This document shows positions 34,056 to 41,876 of a DNA stretch of 64,000 nt, in pieces. This stretch comes from Paenibacillus oenotherae (lineage in GTDB: Bacteria; Bacillota; Bacilli; Paenibacillales; Paenibacillaceae): contig NZ_JAHZIJ010000011.1 of the NCBI RefSeq assembly GCF_019443105.1, positions 1 to 64,000 on the forward strand, written 5' to 3'. Positions within the stretch are counted from its first letter, which is position 1, and the number at the start of each line of letters is the position of its first letter. Made by a program: the position numbers and the translations under genes. The notes under the pieces are model-generated. The model had not been told where the DNA came from. It saw only the letters and a program-made list of their open reading frames with translations, and did no database searches.

Positions 34056-35427
34056 ATGGCTGGATGGGGAGGTTAGCGGCTGTGGAGATGTGGCCCTGAC
34101 GGAAATGCGCAGCAATCGTGGTGAATCGGGCGATTCTTCATTGATGACGCTCATTTATTGTACGGGTCTGATCGATCGAACGTCGATGCAGACATTGCTG
34201 TTTACAACATCGGATGGAAAAAAGGAAGAGATACTGAACAACCCGCTTGTCTCTGAATTCGATCCGGGAGAGAACGGGTTGCAGCTGTTCAACCATGTAT
34301 TCTCCGGTCGGCTTGTTATTTGGCTCCAGGAGGACAACCGTGTCTATGTATGCGATACAGCCGACAATCCGGGAAGAGCGCCGGAGGAGTCTACGATGGA
34401 GGTGTCTCTTAAAGGGCCCAGAGACGGCTTTATCGAGCAGATCGATGTGAATTGTGCGCTTATCCGCAAACGGCTTCGCACGACAAAGCTGCAGATAGAG
34501 AGCTTCATCATCGGCTCCTCCTCCCAGACACAGGTGCAGCTGCTGTATTTGAAGGATACAGCTTGTCCGGAAATTATTCATGAAGCGAGAGGCAGGCTCA
34601 AACGGATTCATATTGAGGCGCTTCAAACAGCGGCTGAGCTTGAAGAAATTATATCTGACCGCTCCTTATCGTTATTCCCGTTAGTCAATTACGTCGGTCG
34701 GCCGGATTTTGTCGTGCAATCCTTGCTTAACGGCCGATTCGCGCTGCTGGTCGATGGTTCGCCGTCTGCCCTTATTGCGCCTGCCAATTTGGCGATGCTT
34801 ATTAAATCGCCGGAGGATGCGCATTTGCCGTACTATTTTGTCTCCTTCGAGCGGCTTCTTAGATTGCTTGGCTTTCTGCTCGCCATTGCTCTGCCCGGGT
34901 TCTGGATATCACTGCTTGCTTTTAATAGTGATCAGGTGCCGCTTCCATTGCTTGCGACAGTCATCATGTCGAGAATGGGATTGCCGCTGGGCTCCCAGAT
35001 GGAGCTTTTTATTATGATTATGATGTTTGAGCTTTTCCGTGAAGCGGGTGTTCGGCTGCCTCGGGCTGTGGGACAGACCGTTACTGTTGTTGGCGGCCTG
35101 ATCGTGGGTGATGCGGCGATACGTGCAGGTCTTACTTCGCCGACGATGCTTGTTGTATCAGCGGTGACAGCTGTAGCGACCTTCACGCTCGTCAATCAAT
35201 CTCTGAATGGGACGGTAACTGTTATTCGTATCTATATTCTGTTTGTGTCATCCATACTGGGTTTGTTCGGGTTCTTCATCTCCTTGTTTTCTGTCTTTCT
35301 GTATCTATGCAGGCTGGAATCGTTCGGCCAGCCCTATCTCGCTCCTGTCGCGCCATTCAAGCCCCGCCAGCTATTAACCGCGCTGCTGCAGCTCCCATGG
35401 AAATTTCGCGCGAAGCAAGGAGATTGA
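34024..35427 (+). CDS. Spore germination protein, GerA family
   Basis: A subunit of the germinant receptor, 467 aa: an N-terminal soluble domain (about 1-270), then four or five membrane helices, the usual GerA plan. Characteristic segments are ISDRSLSLFPLVNYVGRPD, LLVDGSPSALIAPA and PEDAHLPYYFVSFERLLR. The start is GTG 34024, just after a GGGGAGGGGGAG tract, inside the end of the B gene; translational coupling is likely. A four-base gap separates it from the C gene. Confidence 0.95.
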   Translation: MNESTFQVTREWLDGEVSGCGDVALTEMRSNRGESGDSSLMTLIYCTGLIDRTSMQTLLFTTSDGKKEEILNNPLVSEFDPGENGLQLFNHVFSGRLVIWLQEDNRVYVCDTADNPGRAPEESTMEVSLKGPRDGFIEQIDVNCALIRKRLRTTKLQIESFIIGSSSQTQVQLLYLKDTACPEIIHEARGRLKRIHIEALQTAAELEEIISDRSLSLFPLVNYVGRPDFVVQSLLNGRFALLVDGSPSALIAPANLAMLIKSPEDAHLPYYFVSFERLLRLLGFLLAIALPGFWISLLAFNSDQVPLPLLATVIMSRMGLPLGSQMELFIMIMMFELFREAGVRLPRAVGQTVTVVGGLIVGDAAIRAGLTSPTMLVVSAVTAVATFTLVNQSLNGTVTVIRIYILFVSSILGLFGFFISLFSVFLYLCRLESFGQPYLAPVAPFKPRQLLTALLQLPWKFRAKQGD

Positions 35428-35431
35428 AGCG

Positions 35432-36583
35432 ATGAAGTATATGCCACTAATAAGGGCTAAGGTTAAGCTGCTGCTTCTTATCGCCACGATTTCTCCGGTG
35501 CTGTCTGGCTGCTGGGATTCATCGAATCTGGAGAATCTGGAATATATAACGGCCATCGGAATCGACCGGCAGGAGGAGAAATTTATATTTTACGCGCAGC
35601 TCATAGATCTTTCGACGATTGCCAAGACGGAAGGGGGGGCTAAAAAGGACAAAATTCCAAACTGGATCGGAAGAGGAGAGGGCATTACGATTTATGATGC
35701 CTATTCAAAGCTTCTAAGGAGCGCGCAATCAGAGATCAGTCTGGAGCAGCTAAAAGTTGTTGTCGTACACGAGCATGCGATGGACTTCATGACGGAAATT
35801 CTGGATGCTCTTAACCGAGTCCGGGTAGCCCGCTACACCTCGTGGATGTTCGGGACAAGAGGCAGGATGATGGATATTTTCAATGCCAGTCTCGTGCTGG
35901 AGCGCTCCCAGCTGCACAGCCTGCTCTATAACCCGCAACAGCAGATGAAGAGCAATACTTTTGTACAGCCGCTTAATATGCAGAAATTCGTGGCACAGTT
36001 CACGGAGAAGGCAGTAACCGCGCTGCTGCCATCCATTCTGGCGACCGAACAAACGTGGCACGAGAACGAATCCAGAATCAAAGTGGGCATGATTGATGGA
36101 CTGTTTGCCTTCAAGGCTAAGAAAAAACAATATTATGACCGCGATCTAATTACCGGAATCCGTTGGTTTAACCCCAGGTTCAGCCGACACTTGCTGGCCA
36201 TTAAGGATGAATCGGGCAAACATGCGACAGTTATGGTGGTGAAGTCGAAATCGAAGGTGGATGTATCGTTTAAGCAGGGCAAGCCTATATTTACAATACG
36301 TATGAAGCTCCAGGGAGAATTGGCTGAGACGGACGGGCAGATCACATTCCATAATATTATTGCAGGACTGGAGAAGCGGGTTCAAGAAGAAGTGCTGCAG
36401 GTGTATGCGGCTGGAGTCAAGCAAGGGGTTGATCTGTTGAATCTGGATGAGAGGCTGTTTCGCTATCATCACAAGGAGTGGAAGAAGCTTGCGGAGAAAG
36501 GCGGCTGGCATCCTCAGCCTGGCGAGCTTCGCGTAGATGTTCATTGCGTGCTGAAGCATTCCGGCAGCTTTATTATGGACTGA
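35432..36583 (+). CDS. Ger(x)C family germination lipoprotein
   Basis: C subunit of the germinant receptor, 383 aa. It has a lipoprotein signal with lipobox LSGC (Cys27) followed by WDSSNLENLEYITAIGID, the classical GerC beginning (CWD...). It sits on the outer face of the inner spore membrane. The C-terminal domain is the typical GerC fold. It completes the B-A-C operon. Confidence 0.95.
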   Translation: MKYMPLIRAKVKLLLLIATISPVLSGCWDSSNLENLEYITAIGIDRQEEKFIFYAQLIDLSTIAKTEGGAKKDKIPNWIGRGEGITIYDAYSKLLRSAQSEISLEQLKVVVVHEHAMDFMTEILDALNRVRVARYTSWMFGTRGRMMDIFNASLVLERSQLHSLLYNPQQQMKSNTFVQPLNMQKFVAQFTEKAVTALLPSILATEQTWHENESRIKVGMIDGLFAFKAKKKQYYDRDLITGIRWFNPRFSRHLLAIKDESGKHATVMVVKSKSKVDVSFKQGKPIFTIRMKLQGELAETDGQITFHNIIAGLEKRVQEEVLQVYAAGVKQGVDLLNLDERLFRYHHKEWKKLAEKGGWHPQPGELRVDVHCVLKHSGSFIMD

Positions 36584-36662
36584 TGCTCTGGTGCAAATGT
36601 GCGGATACCGCTCCTATCACTTGCATATAGTGTAATATGCATCATTGATAGGAGGGATCGCC

Positions 36663-37058
36663 ATGCAATTTGTGGTATGCGCAGCATCAGCCGTATTCGG
36701 TTCGGTTCTGACATTCGCTTACGGCATGTGGCCCGAATCGCTTACATTTCTGCTTGTTGTGATCGCAATCGATTATATTACCGGTGTTACAGCTGCTGTG
36801 AGAGAGAAGCAAGGCTTGAGCAGTGTGGTTGGTGCCTGGGGTTTGGCCAAAAAGGGGATTATACTGCTCGTTGTTCTGCTCGCCCATCGGATTGACATTC
36901 TTTTGAAATTGGAAACGGTTGCTATGGGGGCGGCTATCTATTTCTATATCGCAAATGAGCTGATTTCGATTACGGAGAACCTTGGGCGGATCGGAGTTCC
37001 GCTGCCTGACCGGCTTCGCCAGATCATTGAAATATTGAAGGATAAGGGGAAGAGCTGA
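36663..37058 (+). CDS. Holin-like membrane protein (Holin_4/TcdE family)
   Basis: A 131-aa protein with three or four hydrophobic segments and the family signatures VVIAIDYITGVTAAV and GLAKKGIILLVVLLAHRID. In phages the family forms membrane pores that release endolysin; chromosomal copies occur in many Bacillales, some of them linked to sporulation or toxin release. AGGAGGG lies six bases before the ATG at 36663. It follows the ger operon by 80 bases with no phage genes nearby, so a host role is more likely than a prophage remnant. Confidence 0.85.
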   Translation: MQFVVCAASAVFGSVLTFAYGMWPESLTFLLVVIAIDYITGVTAAVREKQGLSSVVGAWGLAKKGIILLVVLLAHRIDILLKLETVAMGAAIYFYIANELISITENLGRIGVPLPDRLRQIIEILKDKGKS

Positions 37059-37090
37059 GACGGGGTCATATGCGAGAGGTCGTCCGGGTT

Positions 37091-37109
37091 AGAGGGCGCC
37101 CTCTTTTTT
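37091..37109 (+). terminator. Intrinsic terminator of the holin-like gene
   Basis: AGAGG-GCGC-CCTCT hairpin followed by TTTTTT. Confidence 0.75.
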
Positions 37110-37122
37110 GTTGAACAGAGCA

Positions 37123-37167
37123 GTTGCATCCCGGAATATCTTCCGTTATAATGAGAACAAATGTTCT
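37123..37167 (+). promoter_or_regulatory. Promoter with an SOS-like (LexA) box
   Basis: TTGCAT (37123-37128), an 18-base spacer and TATAAT (37147-37152) form a promoter. Immediately after it lies AGAACAAATGTTCT (37154-37167), containing the GAAC-N4-GTTC core of Firmicute LexA sites; the consensus outer C and G are replaced by A and T. The position covering the transcription start suits repression. Confidence 0.5.
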
Positions 37168-37222
37168 TGTTTGTTCGATGTATGAAGAGATAGAAGTAAG
37201 ATTGGTTATGGAGGGGTATACT

Positions 37223-37612
37223 ATGGCCGTGGACGTGGAATCCATGGAAGCACAATGGGGAAGATCCGTTGGAATCGGCAAGGAATTAGAGCTGGTCAAG
37301 CATTATGTGCTGCTTGGTATCGTCATGCGGATACTTGATCATGATATCCGGATTGTCGGAGCGGCGGGAACGAAGCTGCCCACATTATATGAGGGAATGC
37401 TGCGCGGCCTTCAGGACAGGGTGCTGCTTGAGCTTGCTTCGATCCGGAAGCAGTTTCGTGTCAGCGGCATTCGGGTTATTGAGGAGAAGAGCGGCCGTGA
37501 CGGATTGACCGCACAATATGTTTGCCGGGGCTACTATCACAATTTCTCCATGATTTGGAGCTTTGTCAAGGCGGAAGCAGAGCGGCTTCTTAAAGTCTAT
37601 ATGTCGAAATAA
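37223..37612 (+). CDS. Hypothetical protein behind an SOS-like box
   Basis: A 129-aa soluble protein of mixed alpha/beta character, with no family that I can name. The C-terminal half (VSGIRVIEEK, YVCRGYYHNFSMIWSFVKAEAERLL) is basic and may bind nucleic acid, which is inference only. ATG 37223 is chosen because GGAGGGG lies six bases upstream; other in-frame starts exist earlier but overlap the operator-like region. The promoter with a GAAC-N4-GTTC dyad suggests DNA-damage control. Confidence 0.7.
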   Translation: MAVDVESMEAQWGRSVGIGKELELVKHYVLLGIVMRILDHDIRIVGAAGTKLPTLYEGMLRGLQDRVLLELASIRKQFRVSGIRVIEEKSGRDGLTAQYVCRGYYHNFSMIWSFVKAEAERLLKVYMSK

Positions 37613-37740
37613 CGTTCATCGTTTTGTCATAAAACGAAAAAAGTTTATCGCTTTGCTCAGTTTAAGGTTGAGAAAATCGGACGATCTTAGGTAAAATAAG
37701 AGGTAGACATTATGAAGGCAAAAAAGGGAGCGAAGTAGCA

Positions 37741-38124
37741 ATGCATAAATGGCTTATGTTTCTTGTTTTCACTGCAGCATCGGTACTGGGTATATATTTG
37801 TTGGCAACCCAGCTTCCGGAGAAACCGATCGATGAAGCGGCATCATTGCCACCGGGCGTAACGCTGCTGAAAGTGGAAGCGAATGCTGATTTCACCTTCG
37901 ACAAGCAGGAATACAAGGTAAAGAAAGGCGATAAAGTGAAGCTCAAGCTCGTGAACAAGAGCGGCATGCACGGACTGGCTATTCCTGAACTTGATATCGA
38001 TCTTCAAGGCGACGTGTTGGAGCAAGAGGTAGAGTTCAAAGAGGCTGGAACCTACGAGATCCATTGCTCAGTAGCTTGCGGTACAGGTCACGCTGAGATG
38101 AAAACAGTGCTGATTGTTGAATAA
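37741..38124 (+). CDS. CuA-type cupredoxin domain protein
   Basis: A 127-aa protein with one N-terminal membrane anchor (about 4-23) and a single cupredoxin domain. The copper ligands are His77 (GMHGLAIPE) and the loop CSVACGTGHAEM with Cys109, Cys113, His117 and Met120. That C-x3-C-x3-H-x2-M spacing is the binuclear CuA site of cytochrome c oxidase subunit II. The usual two-helix subunit II hairpin and cytochrome c extension are missing, and no oxidase genes are adjacent, so it is a free-standing CuA module. It may carry electrons or deliver copper to an oxidase. Start ATG 37741. Confidence 0.88.
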   Translation: MHKWLMFLVFTAASVLGIYLLATQLPEKPIDEAASLPPGVTLLKVEANADFTFDKQEYKVKKGDKVKLKLVNKSGMHGLAIPELDIDLQGDVLEQEVEFKEAGTYEIHCSVACGTGHAEMKTVLIVE

Positions 38125-38132
38125 ATAGAGAG

Positions 38133-38158
38133 AAGGAGCCTTGAATAGGCTCCTTTTT
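38133..38158. terminator. Intrinsic terminator
   Basis: AAGGAGCC-TTGAATA-GGCTCCTT with T5 on the plus strand, between the cupredoxin gene and a convergent small gene. Confidence 0.9.
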
Positions 38159-38168
38159 CATTCGGATG

Positions 38169-38420
38169 CTAAGAATGGCTGCGCCGTCTGCTCCTTGCGA
38201 TCATCCAGTCGCAGAACAATCCGATCAGCGCATAGCTGGCAATGGTCAGCACATACATCAGAATAACGTTAACCTCATGTGTGTCAATAAAGAAATCGAC
38301 AAACCAGCCGGGAACGCTGAACATGAAGAACACAAAGTTATGCGGATCGTAGCCTGTATAGTTATAAAGACACAGAGCAAGGCCGATAAGCGTAGCAACA
38401 ATCGTAACCGGGTAGCGCAT
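38169..38420 (-). CDS. Small membrane protein, unknown function
   Basis: An 83-aa protein with two or three hydrophobic segments (about 4-20, 28-45 and 50-72) and a basic C-terminus (WMIARSRRRSHS), probably inserted with the C-terminus in the cytoplasm. I do not recognise the family. AAGGGGAT lies about ten bases before the ATG. It converges on the cupredoxin gene with a shared terminator. Confidence 0.65.
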   Translation of the reverse strand: MRYPVTIVATLIGLALCLYNYTGYDPHNFVFFMFSVPGWFVDFFIDTHEVNVILMYVLTIASYALIGLFCDWMIARSRRRSHS

Positions 38421-38552
38421 CGATAACTATCCCCTTCGCAAGAAGATTGCCGAGTGGCGGCTGCTTAGGTTATTATGTGACAAAAGGACGTTCATCATGC
38501 GAGTGGGAACAATACGTCGATTATTCATTATGGAAAAGGAGAGAATGATTGG

Positions 38553-38840
38553 ATGATTACACACATTGTTTTATTTAAGCTGAAGGATCGCACGCCGGAG
38601 AGTATTGCCGCAACCGTTCAGGTGCTGAACAATATGGAGGGCAAGATCGATGAGCTGAGACATCTTGAGGTGGGAACCGATATTCTTCATTCGGAGCGCT
38701 CATACGATATAGCACTTGTGACGAAATTTGATTCCATGGACGCGTTAGCCGCATATCAAGTACACCCGGTTCACAAGAAAGTTATCGAGCATATGACACA
38801 AGTGCGTGAGTCATCATTCAGTGTTGATTACGAGAGTTAG
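38553..38840 (+). CDS. Dabb (stress-responsive A/B barrel) domain protein
   Basis: A 95-aa protein that is a complete Dabb domain: MITHIVLFKLKDRT at the start, a central VGTDILHSERSYDIALVTKFDS and AAYQVHPVHKKVIEHM. These ferredoxin-like dimers occur as stress-induced proteins and as small enzymes; the role here is unknown. It begins a likely operon with the 34-aa membrane peptide and the DUF86 gene. Confidence 0.9.
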   Translation: MITHIVLFKLKDRTPESIAATVQVLNNMEGKIDELRHLEVGTDILHSERSYDIALVTKFDSMDALAAYQVHPVHKKVIEHMTQVRESSFSVDYES

Positions 38841-38854
38841 AGGACGGTTGCAGC

Positions 38855-38959
38855 ATGCGTGATGTATATGAAATGTTTACTTATTTGCTCGTCATTCTTA
38901 TTAGCAGTGTAGTAATGGTGATGTGGCTGAAGCGTAAGGCGCGCAAGAAGAAACAGTAG
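38855..38959 (+). CDS. Small single-pass membrane peptide (34 aa)
   Basis: This short frame reads MRDVYEMFTYLLVILISS and continues with a hydrophobic core and a strongly basic tail ending KRKARKKKQ. It has one membrane helix and a positive-inside C-terminus. A GAGG site lies 11 bases upstream, and it sits 14 bases after the Dabb gene and 20 before the DUF86 gene on the same strand, which supports real translation. Function unknown. Confidence 0.6.
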   Translation: MRDVYEMFTYLLVILISSVVMVMWLKRKARKKKQ

Positions 38960-38979
38960 ACAAGGCGGGAGCGAAGAAC

Positions 38980-39405
38980 ATGTACTACGTTAATCGCGAT
39001 CAAATATCAGCGAGATTGAATGTCATCTCTGATCTTACGGATGCCCTCCGTTATATTGCGGAGCATTGGGACGGCAGCCTGCTTCAAGGGCTGGCCCAGG
39101 AGCGCGCACTACATATGGCGATTGAGATCGTGACCGATGTGGGGAGCTGCATCATTGACGGCTTTATTATGCGGGATGCCAGCAGTTACGAGGACATCAT
39201 CGAAATTATCGGAGGCGAGGGTGTTTTTCCGGCAGAGCTTCATGAGCCCTTGCTCGGGCTTGTGAGATTGCGGAGGCCGCTTGTCCAGGATTATTATGAA
39301 TGGCCGAGGAATGAGCTGCATCCCTTCACATTATCCACACCTGAGACACTCGAAGCATTCCAAGCATCAGTAGAAGCTTATATGGCAAGAGAACTGGACG
39401 CTTAG
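38980..39405 (+). CDS. DUF86/HepT-like protein (YutE family)
   Basis: A 141-aa helical protein of the DUF86/HepT superfamily, resembling B. subtilis YutE. HepT proteins are toxins or ribonucleases paired with MNT nucleotidyltransferase antitoxins and carry an R-x4-6-H motif. Here RNELHPF keeps Arg and His at an unusually short spacing, and no MNT partner is adjacent, so toxin activity is doubtful. The YutE branch is generally a housekeeping gene. It is the third gene of a small operon. Confidence 0.8.
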   Translation: MYYVNRDQISARLNVISDLTDALRYIAEHWDGSLLQGLAQERALHMAIEIVTDVGSCIIDGFIMRDASSYEDIIEIIGGEGVFPAELHEPLLGLVRLRRPLVQDYYEWPRNELHPFTLSTPETLEAFQASVEAYMARELDA

Positions 39406-39411
39406 CGTATT

Positions 39412-39450
39412 AGCAGCGGCAGGAGCGTTGACGCTTCTGCCGCTGCTTGT
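39412..39450 (+). terminator. Intrinsic terminator
   Basis: AGCAGCGGCAG and CTGCCGCTGCT arms with inner AGCG/CGCT pairing, followed by TGTT. It closes the Dabb-DUF86 operon. Confidence 0.8.
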
Positions 39451-39553
39451 TAATGTCGATTTACGAAAAGGACAAAATGCGATACAATGACGCTAGTACA
39501 TTCGCATGCATCGCTTGACCCGAGCCATGCCAACGCGCTAGGTGGTGATGAGG

Positions 39554-40222
39554 TTGGAACAAATAGACAATCCGGGTGTCAAGCAGGAGCTTTCATCCAG
39601 ACAAGAGGGGTCAACGCGCCAGACGATTTTGACGCTGTTCAAGACCAAAGGCCAGATGAATGCCGGGGAGCTGGCCAAGAAGCTGCAAATTACAGAGATG
39701 GCTGTACGTCGTCATCTAAGTACGCTGGAACGTGACGGATACATTCGTCCAACGCTTGTCAGGCAAGCCGTAGGCAGGCCTACACACAAGTATGGGTTAA
39801 CCGAGCAGGCGGAGCATTTATTTCCTAAAAATTATCATGTTCTTGCGCTTGATCTGCTGGAAGAGCTGGCTGACGACCCTGAAACTGCCGTTTTGGTTGA
39901 CCGTATGTTTGAAGGGCGCAAGCGGAAGCTGCTGGAGCGTTATGCCTCCCGTATGGAGGGCAAGTCGCTGAAGGAGAAAGTGTCTGAGCTTGCAGCCATA
40001 CAGAATGACGGCGGTTATATGGTGAAGCTGGAGGATGGGGAGAACGGGCTTGTCCTGCATGAGTACAATTGTCCGATCGCTCAGGTGGCCAATCTCTATC
40101 AGCAAGCTTGCCAGTGCGAATTGGCGCTGTTCGAGCAGCTGCTTGGCACGACGGTGGAACGGACGGAATGTCTGGCCAAGGGCGGCGGCAAGTGCAGCTA
40201 CCTGATTGCTGGAGCTCAATAG
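39554..40222 (+). CDS. SufR-like iron-sulfur transcriptional regulator
   Basis: About 222 aa. An N-terminal winged helix (about 20-85) contains MNAGELAKKLQITEMAVRRHLSTLE, of the DeoR/ArsR-like type. The C-terminal part has the SufR-type cysteines: NCPIAQ followed after 12 residues by a second Cys (ACQC), then RTEC and GGKCSY, likely ligands of a Fe-S cluster. In SufR this cluster controls repression of suf genes; no suf gene is in the window. The start is uncertain: TTG 39554 has AGGTGGTG at a good distance, while ATG 39548 and GTG 39542 are in frame but overlap that site. Confidence 0.82.
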   Translation: MEQIDNPGVKQELSSRQEGSTRQTILTLFKTKGQMNAGELAKKLQITEMAVRRHLSTLERDGYIRPTLVRQAVGRPTHKYGLTEQAEHLFPKNYHVLALDLLEELADDPETAVLVDRMFEGRKRKLLERYASRMEGKSLKEKVSELAAIQNDGGYMVKLEDGENGLVLHEYNCPIAQVANLYQQACQCELALFEQLLGTTVERTECLAKGGGKCSYLIAGAQ

Positions 40223-40260
40223 ATTGACAATCCACTGCTTGACATAGAAATGCAAATAAG

Positions 40261-40309
40261 ATCGCCCGCTAACCGGCCAGCTTGGCCAGGTGGTGGGCGA
40301 TTTTTTTTT
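40261..40309 (+). terminator. Intrinsic terminator of the SufR-like gene
   Basis: ATCGCCC and GGGCGAT outer arms with inner GGCCA/TGGCC, followed by a run of nine T. Confidence 0.9.
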
Positions 40310-40548
40310 GTCAAGCTAGCCATAGTGGTACGGCTGCATTGGGAATCAGCGCGAGCGGTGTCAGCATCCTGCTTCTGTTGCGTTTCGATATTCCCGGCAG
40401 CTTAGCAGGAGAGGTTTCATGTTATTTATTTGGTCTGGAGTGTCAGGTCAAGCCCATGCTGCTTATAATGACAATACGAATTGGGCATTCGTCTAAGAGG
40501 TGGGTGTACCACACTTCTAGCTATGACGGCAGAAGGAGGAATGAGACT
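40310..40548 (+). other. Intergenic leader of the YtxG-like gene
   Basis: No supported gene. An open frame runs through it into the next gene, but it begins inside the terminator and lacks a start signal. A TATAAT at 40464-40469 could be the -10 of the YtxG-like gene; its -35 is weak. Confidence 0.5.
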
Positions 40549-41034
40549 ATGGTTCATGTTTGGTTGGAGGCTGCCTTGGTTGCGGGTTTTATATTGCTAG
40601 TTGCGGGCATCCTTATTTGGCTGCGAGCTGCTGATCGCAAGCTCGCACTCTTGCTTGAAGCTGCCCAGTCGATGGAGCGAAGCGTGGGGACGACAGCTGC
40701 CCAGGTATGCGAGTTTGTTCAGCCTGCAACGGAATCAGCGCGTATCGTACAGCGTCAGCTTGATCAGACAGCACGCATCTTCGATGCTGCCCGACGCGTA
40801 GGCGATGCTGCGGCAGATGCATCGGATACACTGTGCCGAATGACCGAGCTGCTGAACGAAACCGCTTCGCGCCATGTTGAGCAGGCTGGAGGCAAATATC
40901 GCCATCGGATTGCAGATGCGATGGACTGGGCAGAGGTTGGGCTTGCAGCTTGGCAATTCTGGCAATCCAAACGAAGAGATAGCCATTCCTCTGCATGCTC
41001 AAGGCATGACGAAGGGCACGATACTAACTACTGA
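40549..41034 (+). CDS. DUF948-like membrane protein (YtxG-like)
   Basis: A 161-aa protein with one N-terminal membrane helix (about 5-23) and a long helical cytoplasmic part with heptad character (LALLLEAAQSMERSVGTTAAQ onward). This is the DUF948 layout, and the next gene is a YtxH homologue, as in the ytxG-ytxH pair of B. subtilis, a general-stress operon. ATG 40549 is eight bases after AAGGAGGA. The stop codon TGA lies within the first of five tandem 49-bp repeats. Confidence 0.78.
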   Translation: MVHVWLEAALVAGFILLVAGILIWLRAADRKLALLLEAAQSMERSVGTTAAQVCEFVQPATESARIVQRQLDQTARIFDAARRVGDAAADASDTLCRMTELLNETASRHVEQAGGKYRHRIADAMDWAEVGLAAWQFWQSKRRDSHSSACSRHDEGHDTNY

Positions 41035-41272
41035 CAACCGAGCCGACTCAAAACTTGGCGACTAGCGGTTGCAGTGAACCTGACAACCGAGCCGACTCAA
41101 AACTTGGCGGCTAGCGGTTGCAGTGAACCTGACAACCGAGCCGACTCAAACCTGGCGGCTAGCGGTTGCAGTGAACCTGACAACCGAGCCGACTCAAAAC
41201 TTGGCGGCTAGCGGTTGCAGTGGACCTGACAACCGAGCCGACTCAACCCGGCGGCTAACGGTTGCAGTGAAA
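41031..41272 (+). repeat. 49-bp tandem repeat, five copies, each a hairpin
   Basis: Units at 41031-41079, 41080-41128, 41129-41176, 41177-41225 and 41226-41272 (49, 49, 48, 49 and 47 bp). Each can form a stem from CAACCG-AGCCG to CGGCT-ag-CGGTTG around ACTCAAAAC and a few more bases. The first copy holds the stop of the YtxG-like gene and the last ends at the ribosome site of the YtxH gene, so the whole intercistronic region is repeats. Confidence 0.95.
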
Positions 41273-41284
41273 GGAGCGAAGGGA

Positions 41285-41677
41285 ATGGCAAGGAACAGGC
41301 AAAAAGATTTCTTGTTTGGCGTGCTGGCCGGAGGTATTGTCGGTTCGATTACCGCGCTGATGCTGGCACCGAAATCCGGCCGCGAGATTAGAAGCGATAT
41401 TTCGCAAGGGGCTCAGCAAGTTAGCGGCCATACGGTGCGAATTGCAGGGCAGGTCGGCGGAACGACAACGCGGATCGCGAAGCAGGTAGGCAGCGGAGCA
41501 ACTTCGCTTGCTACGAAAGTGAAGGATTCCGCTGACAGTATGATTGGCAGTGTGCGCAGCTGGCGCAGCAGCAAGAATGAATGGGATACAGAAGCTGTTG
41601 CTGAGGAGACGGCGGCGGTTAATGAGTCCCCAATAGAGGCCAAGAGAGAAGCAGAGCTTCAATCGTCTCGCTCGTGA
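41285..41677 (+). CDS. YtxH domain-containing protein
   Basis: A 130-aa protein with a short N-terminal hydrophobic segment (FLFGVLAGGIVGSITALMLAP) followed by KSGREIRSDI, the YtxH signature. The rest is a helical, Ala/Thr-rich amphipathic region and an acidic tail. Family members are stress-induced and often annotated as gas-vesicle-like. AAGGAGCGAAGGG precedes ATG 41285. The frame is open upstream through the repeats, but that part is repeat translation rather than protein. Confidence 0.85.
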   Translation: MARNRQKDFLFGVLAGGIVGSITALMLAPKSGREIRSDISQGAQQVSGHTVRIAGQVGGTTTRIAKQVGSGATSLATKVKDSADSMIGSVRSWRSSKNEWDTEAVAEETAAVNESPIEAKREAELQSSRS

Positions 41678-41700
41678 TGATGTAAAGCGTGCTTACATGG

Positions 41701-41744
41701 ACAAAGAGCCTTATCGCAGATCGAACCTAGATAAGGCTCTTTGT
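41701..41744. terminator. Terminator-like perfect hairpin
   Basis: ACAAAGAGCCTTATC and GATAAGGCTCTTTGT form a perfect 15-bp stem with a 14-base loop. The T-tract is short. Confidence 0.75.
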
Positions 41745-41876
41745 ACTGCTGCTGGCGGCGCAAAAGTTACTGGAAGGAAAGTTTTTCCTGTCCCCGACTG
41801 CAACCTTTTTCATGAAATATTGCGTCTAGAATCATGCAACAACGTGAGAATAAGACATCAGGAGGTATGATACAAG

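Noticed and set aside
36663-37058. Prophage signalled by the holin-like gene
   Set aside because: No integrase, structural, lysin or replication genes are nearby, and the flanks are germination and housekeeping genes.
38980-39405. HepT/MNT toxin-antitoxin module
   Set aside because: No nucleotidyltransferase partner is adjacent and the HepT catalytic spacing is altered; the protein fits the solitary YutE branch.
40282-40548. N-terminal extension of the YtxG-like protein
   Set aside because: The open frame begins inside the upstream terminator and has no ribosome site; ATG 40549 has a strong one and begins at the membrane helix.
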